Shown here: positions 40,383-48,268 of the stretch, one piece after another
How positions within the stretch are numbered: position 1 is the first letter of the stretch
How the letters are laid out: the number at the start of each line of letters is the position of its first letter
DNA from: Paenibacillus sp. MAEPY2
Lineage (GTDB): Bacteria > Bacillota > Bacilli > Paenibacillales > Paenibacillaceae
Length of the DNA stretch: 64,000 bases
Direction of reading: 5' to 3'
Assembly (NCBI RefSeq): GCF_000499205.1
Contig: NZ_AWUK01000010.1
Location: 403,235-467,234 of the forward strand
Notes under the pieces: model-generated
The model's input: only the letters and a program-made list of their open reading frames with translations
The model's database searches: none
Told to the model about the DNA's origin: nothing
Translations under genes and position numbers: made by a program

Positions 40383-40697
40383 CTAATTCTGAGCTGAGTA
40401 GTATAGGTTTGCTACAATAGAAGATAAACAATGAATGACAAACACTGCAGTAATAATGAAAAAGGAAAGCGATATCCCGTCTAGCATAACTACGAGGATC
40501 CATGCCAGAGCAAGACTGATGGTTGTTGCATTCCAGGAGAAGGCCTTTGCTCTCGTGATACAATAAAGGTACCGCTCATCCAGTCCGTTGTGCTTTTTTG
40601 CAATCAACCTTGTGAAAAAAATAATGAGTATTGCAAATAACAAACCAGCTACAATTCCACCGATCCCGATCATCCGATTCAGTAATTCAGAACTCAA
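40383..40697 (-). CDS. Small membrane protein encoded with an Xre regulator
   Basis: 104 aa from TTG 40697, which has AAGGAG 9 nt upstream inside the end of the regulator gene; the frame extends upstream without a suitable start. Four hydrophobic segments (about residues 8-28, 48-68, 72-90 and the end) with a short charged loop 'TRLIAKKHNGLDERYLYC'. Family not recognised; Xre-plus-small-membrane-protein pairs are frequent in Bacillales and their role is unknown. Translational overlap with the upstream gene argues for a joint function. Confidence 0.7.
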   Translation of the reverse strand: MSSELLNRMIGIGGIVAGLLFAILIIFFTRLIAKKHNGLDERYLYCITRAKAFSWNATTISLALAWILVVMLDGISLSFFIITAVFVIHCLSSIVANLYYSAQN

Positions 40698-40899
40698 TAT
40701 TCTCATCTCCTTCAAAAATAAATAATTCCTCGATCTGACAGCCAAATAATTGGGCAAGCTTGTGAGCAAGCACAAGAGAAGGTTTGTACTTTCCGGATTC
40801 CAGCGATATGATGGTCTGCCTGGAGACCTTTAGTCGTTGAGACAGTTCTTCCTGTGTGATGTGCATATGTATTCTTTTGTCTCTGATTAGATTGTGCAA
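40687..40899 (-). CDS. Xre-family HTH transcriptional regulator
   Basis: 70 aa, TTG start with GGGAGG 6 nt upstream. It consists only of a Cro/Xre HTH: 'IRDKRIHMHITQEELSQRLKVSRQTIISLESGKYKPSLVLAHKLAQLFGCQIEELF'. This short, HipB/YvaO-like form usually acts as an autorepressor. Two abutting 16-bp palindromes directly upstream are its probable operators. It overlaps the membrane-protein gene by 11 bp. Confidence 0.88.
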   Translation of the reverse strand: MHNLIRDKRIHMHITQEELSQRLKVSRQTIISLESGKYKPSLVLAHKLAQLFGCQIEELFIFEGDENIEF

Positions 40900-40915
40900 G
40901 TATATCCTCCCAAAA

Positions 40916-40947
40916 GTAAAGTTCGCTTTACGTAAAGTTAACTTTAC
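40916..40947 (-). promoter_or_regulatory. Tandem 16-bp palindromic operators before the Xre gene
   Basis: GTAAAGTTCGCTTTAC (40916-40931) is followed with no gap by GTAAAGTTAACTTTAC (40932-40947). The outer six bases of each half are identical, and the second copy is a perfect palindrome. Position 17-48 bp before the start codon suits autorepression. Confidence 0.7.
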
Positions 40948-41068
40948 TTATGGGACGATGGGATGTCAATTTTTCTTCATAATATTTCCCACTTCTTCGA
41001 GGTGATGCTGTGTCCAAAAGCATATTTCATGATAAAGTATAGAGACTACAATCAGAACGGGTGATCGC

Positions 41069-43390
41069 ATGACAACCGCAATTCGAATATCAGTCAGGCC
41101 TTTGGTGGAATATGTGTACCGCAGTGGCAGCATACGTCCAGGGTTTCGCACCAATGCATCGATGCAGGAGGGAACTCGGATACACCAGCGGGTGCAGAAG
41201 GATTATACAGAAGAGGATCTGAAAGAAGTGGTTCTCGAAGTGGAACTGCAGCATGGAGACTTGACCTACGTGGTGGAGGGACGTTGTGACGGGCTGATTC
41301 GTCTGGATGGTCAGTTGACGGTGGATGAGATCAAATCCACTGCGGGAAATCTGGACGATCTGGGCGATGGGGCCCCGGTACACTGGGCTCAAGCCATGAT
41401 GTATGCCTATATGTACGCGGTTCAGCATGATGAACCCCGTATGCAGGTACAGCTTACGTACGTGCACACTGTGAACAATGAAGAAAGACGTTTTCGGCGG
41501 ATGCTGGAACGGCAGGAGCTTGAGCAGTTTGCAGCAGAGCTGGTCGCTGGCTATGCGCCGTATGCTGAGATGATTGTGGCCTATGAAGAGAAGCGAGATA
41601 TAAGCGTGCGAGAGCTGCCTTTTCCTTTTCGCAAATACAGGGAGGGACAGCGCAAGCTGGCAGGGGCCGTATACAAGACGATTCGCGAGGGGCAGGGACT
41701 GATGGCGAAGGCGCCAACGGGTATTGGCAAAACGATGTCGGTACTCTTTCCCACGGTCAAGGCGATTGGTGAAGGGGAAGCCAAACGATTGTTCTATCTG
41801 ACCGCAAGAACAACGACGCGTGTTGCGGCAGAAGAGGCTTTTGCCCGGATGCAGGCGGAAGGATTGAAGATGCATGTGATCAGTCTAACCGCGAAGGACA
41901 AGATCTGTTTCAAGGAAGAGGAAGCCTGTGATACGGGACAATGTGGCATGTGTGAAGGATATTATGACCGTATTAATGGGGCCGTGCTGGATATGCTGGA
42001 ACATGAGACGTTAATGACACGCCCGGTTATTGAACAGTACGCGCGCAAGCATCGGGTGTGTCCGTTTGAATTTTCATTGGATGCTGCGTATGCAGCGGAT
42101 GCGGTGATCTGCGACTATAACTATATTTTTGATCCGCGCATCTCTCTCAAACGCATGTTGGAGGAGCAGAAGCGTAAGACGGTTCTACTGGTCGATGAGG
42201 CGCATAATCTGGTTGATCGGGGCCGAATGATGTTTTCAGCAGAGCTGGAGAAGGCGGTCTTTCTGGATGTCAAAAGGGAATTCCAGGCGCTGGGCAGCAG
42301 TGTGACCGCTGCTAAAGCCATCGCAGATCGTACGGGTGCCATCGACAAATATTTGATCACGCTTCGCAAGAATGGCGGGGAAGAGGGCAAATTGCTGCAG
42401 CAGGAGGCGCCAGAGGAGCTGATTGAACTGCTGGAGCCTTTTGTCATGGTTGCGGAGCAATGCCTTGTCGAAGGCGGTTCGGGAAATGCGGAGAGGGATG
42501 AATTGCTGCTGGAAGCCTATTTCACCGCACAGAATTTCCTGCGCATTGCCAAGCTGTACGATGAACGTTTCATTACTTATGCCGAATGTGTGCGAAGTGA
42601 AGTACGAGTGAAGCTGTTCTGCCTTGATCCATCCGTGCTGCTGCGACAGACTGCCAAAGGGTTCCGTTCCACGATTCATTTCTCTGCGACATTGTCACCT
42701 CTTGGTTATTACCGGGATATGCTAGGTGCGGAGGAAGAAGACTATACTTTGCGTATTCCTTCGCCTTTCCAGCGAGAGCAGCTGGATGTGAGATTGCTGC
42801 CATTATCGATTCGCTATCGGGATCGTGAACGTTCCAGACAGCCTATTGCCAATATGCTGCGCCAATTGGTTGCCGAGTGGCCACATAGCAACCTGCTCGT
42901 CTTTTTCCCATCCTATCCATATATGCGCGAAGTACAGGCGACGTATATGGAACAGCCGGGCGAAGCAGAAGTCGTGATGCAGGAGCAGGGAATGAGTGAA
43001 GAGGAACGGGAGGCGTTCCTGAACGCGTTCCAGCCACATCCTGAACGAACACGGTTGGTATTTGCGGTTATGGGCGGTGTGTTTTCCGAAGGTGTGGATC
43101 TGCCTGGTGATCGTCTGAATGGAGTTGTGGTCGTCGGGGCCGGACTTCCCCAGATTGGTCTGGAGAACAACGTACTCCGCGATTATTATAGTCGGACAGG
43201 GAGAAACGGATTCAATTATGCCTATGTTTTCCCCGGTATGAACAAGGTATTGCAGGCAGGCGGAAGGCTGATTCGTACGGAAGAGGACAAGGGCGTGTTG
43301 GTGCTGGTGGATGATCGTTTCACCGAGGAGCCGTATCGTTCATTGCTGCCTGAGGAATGGCAGGACTACAAACGGATTTCACCCCAATAA
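41069..43390 (+). CDS. RecB/Cas4-like nuclease fused to XPD/DinG-type superfamily 2 helicase
   Basis: 773 aa. Residues 1-190 form a PD-(D/E)xK nuclease: H39 in 'EGTRIHQRV', D74 in 'EGRCDGLI', E87-x-K89 in 'VDEIKST', and Q108-x3-Y112. Residues 190-770 form the helicase: Walker A 'APTGIGKT' (215-222), four cysteines C280, C287, C292, C295 plus C331 of the iron-sulfur region, 'VDEAHN' (375-380), and motifs V-VI 'FSEGVDLPGDRLNGVVVVG' and 'QAGGRLIRTEEDKG'. It should unwind DNA 5'-3' and cut it, in repair or processing of branched or single-stranded DNA. It stands alone, with no Cas genes nearby. Start by ATG 41069 with a GGGTG-like site. Confidence 0.88.
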   Translation: MTTAIRISVRPLVEYVYRSGSIRPGFRTNASMQEGTRIHQRVQKDYTEEDLKEVVLEVELQHGDLTYVVEGRCDGLIRLDGQLTVDEIKSTAGNLDDLGDGAPVHWAQAMMYAYMYAVQHDEPRMQVQLTYVHTVNNEERRFRRMLERQELEQFAAELVAGYAPYAEMIVAYEEKRDISVRELPFPFRKYREGQRKLAGAVYKTIREGQGLMAKAPTGIGKTMSVLFPTVKAIGEGEAKRLFYLTARTTTRVAAEEAFARMQAEGLKMHVISLTAKDKICFKEEEACDTGQCGMCEGYYDRINGAVLDMLEHETLMTRPVIEQYARKHRVCPFEFSLDAAYAADAVICDYNYIFDPRISLKRMLEEQKRKTVLLVDEAHNLVDRGRMMFSAELEKAVFLDVKREFQALGSSVTAAKAIADRTGAIDKYLITLRKNGGEEGKLLQQEAPEELIELLEPFVMVAEQCLVEGGSGNAERDELLLEAYFTAQNFLRIAKLYDERFITYAECVRSEVRVKLFCLDPSVLLRQTAKGFRSTIHFSATLSPLGYYRDMLGAEEEDYTLRIPSPFQREQLDVRLLPLSIRYRDRERSRQPIANMLRQLVAEWPHSNLLVFFPSYPYMREVQATYMEQPGEAEVVMQEQGMSEEEREAFLNAFQPHPERTRLVFAVMGGVFSEGVDLPGDRLNGVVVVGAGLPQIGLENNVLRDYYSRTGRNGFNYAYVFPGMNKVLQAGGRLIRTEEDKGVLVLVDDRFTEEPYRSLLPEEWQDYKRISPQ

Positions 43391-43554
43391 CAATTTATAG
43401 TTAGAACGATCGCAGACTTTTTCAGCTTTCTTTTATGTGCATGATTGAAGCATAGGCCGAAAAGGGTATTACTTGGATAGCATACGAACGAACAAGGACG
43501 ATACAGATCCGTGCCGTGGTCCGCTTCGAAAGCAATCAAGGAGGTCGGTTGGGA

Positions 43555-45018
43555 ATGAAGAGAAATCATACGATGATGCAGTTTTTTGAGTGGCACCTGG
43601 CCGCAGACGGAAACCACTGGAAGCGATTAGCTGAAATGGCGCCAGAGCTGAAAGCCAAAGGCTTCGACTCCGTGTGGGTGCCTCCGGTGACCAAAGCCGT
43701 ATCTGCCGAGGATACCGGTTATGGCGTCTATGACCTGTACGATCTGGGTGAATTTGACCAGAAGGGTAGTGTACGCACCAAATATGGCACCAAGCAGGAA
43801 CTGGTCGAGGCGATTGCCGAGTGCCAGAAGAATGGTGTTGCCGTTTATGTGGATCTGGTAATGAACCATAAGGCGGGTGCGGATGAGACGGAAGTCTTCA
43901 AGGTGATTGAGGTCGATCCCAATGATCGATTGAAGGAAATCTCCAAACCGTTCGAGATTGAGGGCTGGACGAAATTCACTTTTCCGGGCCGCGGGGATCA
44001 ATATTCCTCTTTCAAATGGAACGCTGAACACTTCAACGGCACTGACTATGATGCCAAGGAAGAACGGAGCGGTGTGTTCCGCATTGCAGGGGAGAACAAG
44101 AACTGGAATCAAAATGTCGACGATGAGTTCGGCAACTATGACTACCTGATGTTCGCCAATATTGATTACAATCACCCGGATGTCCGGCAGGAAATGCTCC
44201 AATGGGGGAAATGGCTCATCGATACACTGCAATGCAGCGGTTTTCGTCTGGACGCGATCAAGCATATCAACCACGAATTCATTAAGGAATTCGCTGCTGA
44301 GATGCTCCGCAAACGGGGGCAGGATTTCTACATTGTAGGTGAGTTCTGGAACTCCAATCTCGATGCTTGCCGTGAATTTCTGGATACGGTGGACTATCAG
44401 ATTGATCTGTTCGATGTGTCCTTGCATTATAAACTTCATGAAGCCTCTCTGGCTGGCCGGGACTTTGATCTTTCCAAGATTTTTGATGATACCCTGGTGC
44501 AGACGCATCCAACACATGCCGTAACGTTTGTTGATAACCATGATTCCCAGCCGCATGAAGCACTGGAATCCTGGGTGGGCGATTGGTTCAAGCCGAGTGC
44601 ATATGCGCTGACGCTGCTGCGTCGTGACGGTTACCCGGTAGTCTTTTACGGTGATTATTACGGCATTGGGGGTCCCGAACCTGTTGATGGCAAGAAGGAC
44701 ATTCTGGACATTCTGATGTCCGCCCGTTACGACAAAGCGTATGGAGAGCAGGAGGATTACTTCGACCACGCGAACACGATTGGATGGGTACGTCGTGGGG
44801 TGGAAGAAATCGAAGGCTCCGGTTGTGCAGTAGTTATCTCGAATGGTGATGATGGTGAGAAAAGGATGTTTGTTGGCGAACACCGAGCGGGCGAAGTCTG
44901 GACCGATCTGACGCACAGCTGTGAAGATAGCATTACCATTGAGAAAGATGGCTGGGCTACCTTCCATGTATGTGGCGGGGGTGTCTCCGTATGGGCGCTC
45001 CCTGATCAGGGAGAATAA
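43555..45018 (+). CDS. Cytoplasmic alpha-amylase (GH13)
   Basis: 487 aa from ATG 43555, with AAGGAGG 10 nt upstream; the frame extends to 43516 without need. It starts directly with the barrel ('MMQFFEWHLAADGNHWKRLAE') and has no signal peptide, as in the intracellular AmyA group. The four GH13 regions are 'YVDLVMNHKAG', nucleophile Asp in 'GFRLDAIKHIN', acid/base Glu in 'YIVGEFWN', and 'FVDNHDSQP'. It cleaves internal alpha-1,4 bonds of maltodextrins or glycogen. Single gene, followed by a hairpin. Confidence 0.92.
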   Translation: MKRNHTMMQFFEWHLAADGNHWKRLAEMAPELKAKGFDSVWVPPVTKAVSAEDTGYGVYDLYDLGEFDQKGSVRTKYGTKQELVEAIAECQKNGVAVYVDLVMNHKAGADETEVFKVIEVDPNDRLKEISKPFEIEGWTKFTFPGRGDQYSSFKWNAEHFNGTDYDAKEERSGVFRIAGENKNWNQNVDDEFGNYDYLMFANIDYNHPDVRQEMLQWGKWLIDTLQCSGFRLDAIKHINHEFIKEFAAEMLRKRGQDFYIVGEFWNSNLDACREFLDTVDYQIDLFDVSLHYKLHEASLAGRDFDLSKIFDDTLVQTHPTHAVTFVDNHDSQPHEALESWVGDWFKPSAYALTLLRRDGYPVVFYGDYYGIGGPEPVDGKKDILDILMSARYDKAYGEQEDYFDHANTIGWVRRGVEEIEGSGCAVVISNGDDGEKRMFVGEHRAGEVWTDLTHSCEDSITIEKDGWATFHVCGGGVSVWALPDQGE

Positions 45019-45034
45019 AATATACAGCACTAAT

Positions 45035-45083
45035 CAAAGAGGGTGTCTCGTTGCCGTGGAAATGGCTTCGGGATACCCTCTTT
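45035..45083 (+). terminator. Probable terminator after the alpha-amylase gene
   Basis: CAAAGAGGGTGTC (45035-45047) pairs with GATACCCTCTTTG (45072-45084 region) with one G-T pair. The T run afterwards is weak (GGGTTAATTTGG). Confidence 0.55.
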
Positions 45084-45136
45084 GGGTTAATTTGGTTATT
45101 AGGAAATGGTTCCCCATGTTTCGTTTGACACCTGAA

Positions 45137-45883
45137 TTACACTCCCAATTCAAATGACTCCAGCGTGCCCGCCATTCTTAGATCATGCTCTTGATTGAAT
45201 TGAGTCCGTTTGTCCGCATCGGCGTATTCATCATGATAATGCATCAGCACGGTTTTCTGTCTTATTTCGGCAGGCAGCTGTTGCAGATCTTTTAGTGAGG
45301 TGTGTGATTTGATCACCAGGTCATGCATATGACATTCATGGAAAATCAGCTGTACGTTTGCGGCGGCCTGCTGCACCCGCTCCTGATCCAGCGTGCTATC
45401 CGCGCTATAGTAGAAGTAGGGCTTCGCAAGCAGGCCATTGCTGACCATGCCCGGCACGTGTTGTGTTCGAAAAGTCTCAAACGTCACGCCCCCCAGCTCA
45501 AATGTGCCTCCATCCGGTAAAGGTACGATATCGTAATAGTCGCTCATCGTACGCTCCCCATCGGTTGTATAACGCATGCCTGGGGATAAAATATTCCATA
45601 ACGGATCAACCAGCTCTTCGTGGATAAACAGACGTGGCTTGCGGTCGCCCACAATCTGTGAATAATATCCGAGCATTTGTACTCCGTTAATATGGTCTTC
45701 ATGCAGATGGGTAATAAACACATTGTGAATATTCGTCATTGGAAACCCGTATTCTTTCAATGCTTTCGCATTCGACTCTGGAAAATCAATCACCAGATGG
45801 GTATCGCCGAATTCAGCCAGCATACTGTTGTGGTGTTGCTCTACGCTGAACATGTCTCCTGTACCGAGAAATGTAATTTTCAT
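45137..45883 (-). CDS. Metallo-beta-lactamase-fold hydrolase
   Basis: 248 aa from the ATG at 45883, which has AAGGAG 9 nt upstream; an ATG at 45892 sits right on that site. Metal motif HxHxDH appears as 'FITHLHEDHING' (about 58-69); further ligands are 'RTQHVPG', 'YYSADSTLD' and 'MHYHDEY'. This resembles the RNase Z/YhfI-like branch of small MBL hydrolases. Substrate unknown. It stands alone between the amylase (convergent) and uxaC (divergent). Confidence 0.8.
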   Translation of the reverse strand: MKITFLGTGDMFSVEQHHNSMLAEFGDTHLVIDFPESNAKALKEYGFPMTNIHNVFITHLHEDHINGVQMLGYYSQIVGDRKPRLFIHEELVDPLWNILSPGMRYTTDGERTMSDYYDIVPLPDGGTFELGGVTFETFRTQHVPGMVSNGLLAKPYFYYSADSTLDQERVQQAAANVQLIFHECHMHDLVIKSHTSLKDLQQLPAEIRQKTVLMHYHDEYADADKRTQFNQEHDLRMAGTLESFELGV

Positions 45884-45978
45884 TGAATTCATCTCCTTCT
45901 CACAATCTTCAAATCAGTATAATTGCAATTAAAAACAGTATACCTTGTTCCAGGATATATGCCTAAATCAACCTTTTG

Positions 45979-45992
45979 TGATAACGCTATCA
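45979..45992 (+). promoter_or_regulatory. cre site upstream of uxaC
   Basis: TGATAACGCTATCA fits the symmetric CcpA consensus TGWNANCGNTNWCA at all 14 positions. It lies 97 bp before the uxaC start, suggesting catabolite repression of hexuronate use. Confidence 0.65.
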
Positions 45993-46088
45993 TTTTATAT
46001 TGAACTTTGTGGGCAAACAGTGTAGCGTAAAGATTGGGAAGTGAACCCATATGAACGTAAACTCACCTAAAGGGAGCGTGCGAGGCGA

Positions 46089-47531
46089 ATGAAATCTTTT
46101 CTGGATGAACAATTTTTACTGCATAATGAAACGGCGATCAAGTTATATGAAGATTATGCGAAAGACATGCCGATTATTGACTATCATTGCCATCTCAGTC
46201 CACAGGAAATCTACGAGAATAAGACCTTTGGCAATATTACAGAGGCTTGGTTATACGGTGATCACTACAAATGGCGGCTGATGCGCGCAAACGGAATTGA
46301 GGAGCAATACATTACGGGAGGAGAAGGCGTAACGGATTACGATCGTTTTCTGGCGTATGCCAAAACCGTACCCATGATGATTGGTAACCCGCTGTACGCG
46401 TGGTCTCATCTGGAATTACAGCGTTATTTCGGTGTCTATGAAGTGTTGAATGAGACGAGCGCCCCCGCCATCTGGGAAAAAGTAAATGCAAAATTGAACA
46501 GTGACGGATTCGGTTCACGTGATCTCATTACCAAATCCAATGTCACCGTGGTATGCACAACCGATGATCCATGTGATTCCTTGGAATATCACCTGAAGAT
46601 TCAGGAGATTGAAGGATTTGATACGGCCGTACTGCCTTCATTCCGCCCAGATAAAGGGCTCGAATTGAACCGGGATACCTTCTCGGAATGGGTGGGCAAG
46701 CTATCACAGGCAGCTGGAACGGCGATCTCCGATTATGATTCATTCCTTGCTGCCCTTGAATCACGGGTGGAGTTCTTCCATTCTGTAGGTGGCAGAGTAT
46801 CGGATCATGCACTGGATTATGTACCTTTCGGTGTGGCTACACAGGAGGAAGCTGGGGCTATATTTGCCAAGGCTCTCGCGGGGCAGAAGGTTAGCCGTGA
46901 AGAAGAGGACAAGTACAAGACGGTAACGTTGACTTTCCTCGGCAAACTGTATGCAGATCGTGGCTGGGTGATGCAGTTCCATATTAATGCTGCCCGCAAC
47001 AATAACAGTCGGATGTTCGCCCAGCTTGGCCCGGATACCGGATATGATGCGGTGAATGATACGCCACTTTCCTCAGCCGTCATCGGCCTGCTGGATGCAC
47101 TTGATCAGGAGCAGGCGTTACCAAAAACAATCCTGTATTCCCTGAATCCTCGGGACAATGAAGTGCTCGCAGCGATTATGGGCAGCTTCCAGGGCGGCGG
47201 CATTCCAGGCAAAATCCAGCTTGGTGCGGCCTGGTGGTTTAACGATACGAAGGACGGCATGCTGGCTCAAATGAAGGCGCTGGCGAATGTCGGTCTAATC
47301 AGCCGCTTTGTTGGCATGCTGACCGATTCCCGCAGTTTTCTCTCGTACACAAGACATGAGTATTTCCGCCGTCTGGTCTGCAACCTCATCGGTGAATGGG
47401 CCGAACAAGGCGAGGTACCGCATGATATGGAACTACTTGGACAGATCGTACAGGGCATTGCCTACAACAATGCGAAGGAGTATTTCCCTTTTGCATCCGC
47501 ATTGAAAACGGTCTCTGCTTCGCAGTCCTGA
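46089..47531 (+). CDS. uxaC: Glucuronate/galacturonate isomerase (uronate isomerase)
   Basis: 480 aa, the family length. Metal-binding 'PIIDYHCHLSPQEIYENKTFGNITEAWLYGDHYKWRLMRANGI' (about 29-70) opens the amidohydrolase-like barrel. 'TDDPCDSLEYH', 'VLPSFRPDKGLEL', 'MQFHINAARNNNSRMFAQLGPDTGYD' and 'GMLTDSRSFLSYTRHEYFRRLVCNLIGEW' follow as in UxaC. It converts D-glucuronate to D-fructuronate and D-galacturonate to D-tagaturonate, the first step of hexuronate breakdown. No other uxa/uxu genes are adjacent. The ribosome site is GGGAG or GAGG just upstream. Confidence 0.95.
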   Translation: MKSFLDEQFLLHNETAIKLYEDYAKDMPIIDYHCHLSPQEIYENKTFGNITEAWLYGDHYKWRLMRANGIEEQYITGGEGVTDYDRFLAYAKTVPMMIGNPLYAWSHLELQRYFGVYEVLNETSAPAIWEKVNAKLNSDGFGSRDLITKSNVTVVCTTDDPCDSLEYHLKIQEIEGFDTAVLPSFRPDKGLELNRDTFSEWVGKLSQAAGTAISDYDSFLAALESRVEFFHSVGGRVSDHALDYVPFGVATQEEAGAIFAKALAGQKVSREEEDKYKTVTLTFLGKLYADRGWVMQFHINAARNNNSRMFAQLGPDTGYDAVNDTPLSSAVIGLLDALDQEQALPKTILYSLNPRDNEVLAAIMGSFQGGGIPGKIQLGAAWWFNDTKDGMLAQMKALANVGLISRFVGMLTDSRSFLSYTRHEYFRRLVCNLIGEWAEQGEVPHDMELLGQIVQGIAYNNAKEYFPFASALKTVSASQS

Positions 47532-47550
47532 TTCGTCTATATTGGGTTCG

Positions 47551-47579
47551 AAACCGTGGCTTTCAAGTCACGGTTTTTT
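47551..47579 (+). terminator. Rho-independent terminator after uxaC
   Basis: AAACCGTG (47551-47558) pairs with CACGGTTT (47569-47576) and continues into a T run. Confidence 0.85.
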
Positions 47580-47595
47580 GGTGTGAATTTGTTGT

Positions 47596-47675
47596 TTGAC
47601 TTTCAATTTGCACAGGAATATACTTAGTACACCTAATTAATTGATTGGCTATTTAATTGGAATGCTATTTAATAG
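47596..47675 (+). promoter_or_regulatory. Promoter and operator-like repeats of the MarR/ABC exporter operon
   Basis: TTGACT (47596-47601), 17 bp, TATACT (47619-47624). Downstream GCTATTTAAT is repeated at 47648-47657 and 47664-47673, and the second copy overlaps the palindrome CTATTTAATAG (47665-47675). These are likely MarR autoregulation sites. Confidence 0.6.
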
Positions 47676-47731
47676 ATATCCTATGATGTTGGGTCTCTAT
47701 GGAATGATAATAAAAAAAGGGGGGGACATCG

Positions 47732-48268
47732 ATGACTGGTATAGATCCGGTTGCCCAGAAGCTTTTGTATTCCATCATGCAGTTTAATAAAGGCAAATGG
47801 AGACAGCATAAACCACACGGGCGCAATCATAATGAAATTATGGTTCTAGGCTGTTTGCTTCACGGCATGCATCCGGGAGAACGGTTGAACTGGAAGGACA
47901 ATCCGCCTGATTTCAATGACACAATCCAATCGAATCATCCAGGAATGAAAGTATCGGAAATTAGTGCTTTATTGCGTGTGAAATCTCCGACGATTACGCC
48001 TGTCATTCGTGGGCTTGAGGATGAGGGACTGGTTAAGCGAACCATGGACCCGGAGGATCGCCGTGCAGTTCGGATTACGATTACTGAAGCAGGCCGTGAA
48101 ATTATTCGGGCGGCTCATCAGGAGCGCATGGAGATTTTCAATAAGCTTGTTGAGCATCTGGGTGAGGAAGACAGTCTTCAATTAGCAGAGTTGTTAACCA
48201 AGGTGTACACCTTTTTTGATACACGAGTTTCTCAACAGACAGATACAGAAGGAGATGATAAGCCATGA
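47732..48268 (+). CDS. MarR-family transcriptional regulator
   Basis: 178 aa. The winged HTH is 'MKVSEISALLRVKSPTITPVIRGLEDEGLVKRTMDPEDRRAVRITITEAGREII'. There is an insertion of about 30 residues ('HGMHPGERLNWKDNPPDFNDTIQSNHPG') before the HTH that is not usual in MarR proteins. First gene of an operon with two ABC exporters; its TGA overlaps the first exporter start. It probably represses the operon until a toxic ligand binds. Confidence 0.9.
   Translation: MTGIDPVAQKLLYSIMQFNKGKWRQHKPHGRNHNEIMVLGCLLHGMHPGERLNWKDNPPDFNDTIQSNHPGMKVSEISALLRVKSPTITPVIRGLEDEGLVKRTMDPEDRRAVRITITEAGREIIRAAHQERMEIFNKLVEHLGEEDSLQLAELLTKVYTFFDTRVSQQTDTEGDDKP

Noticed and set aside
43627..45030. 467-codon open frame on the minus strand opposite the alpha-amylase gene
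   Set aside because: The plus strand encodes a complete GH13 enzyme with all catalytic motifs; the antisense frame has no recognisable domain and no ribosome site.
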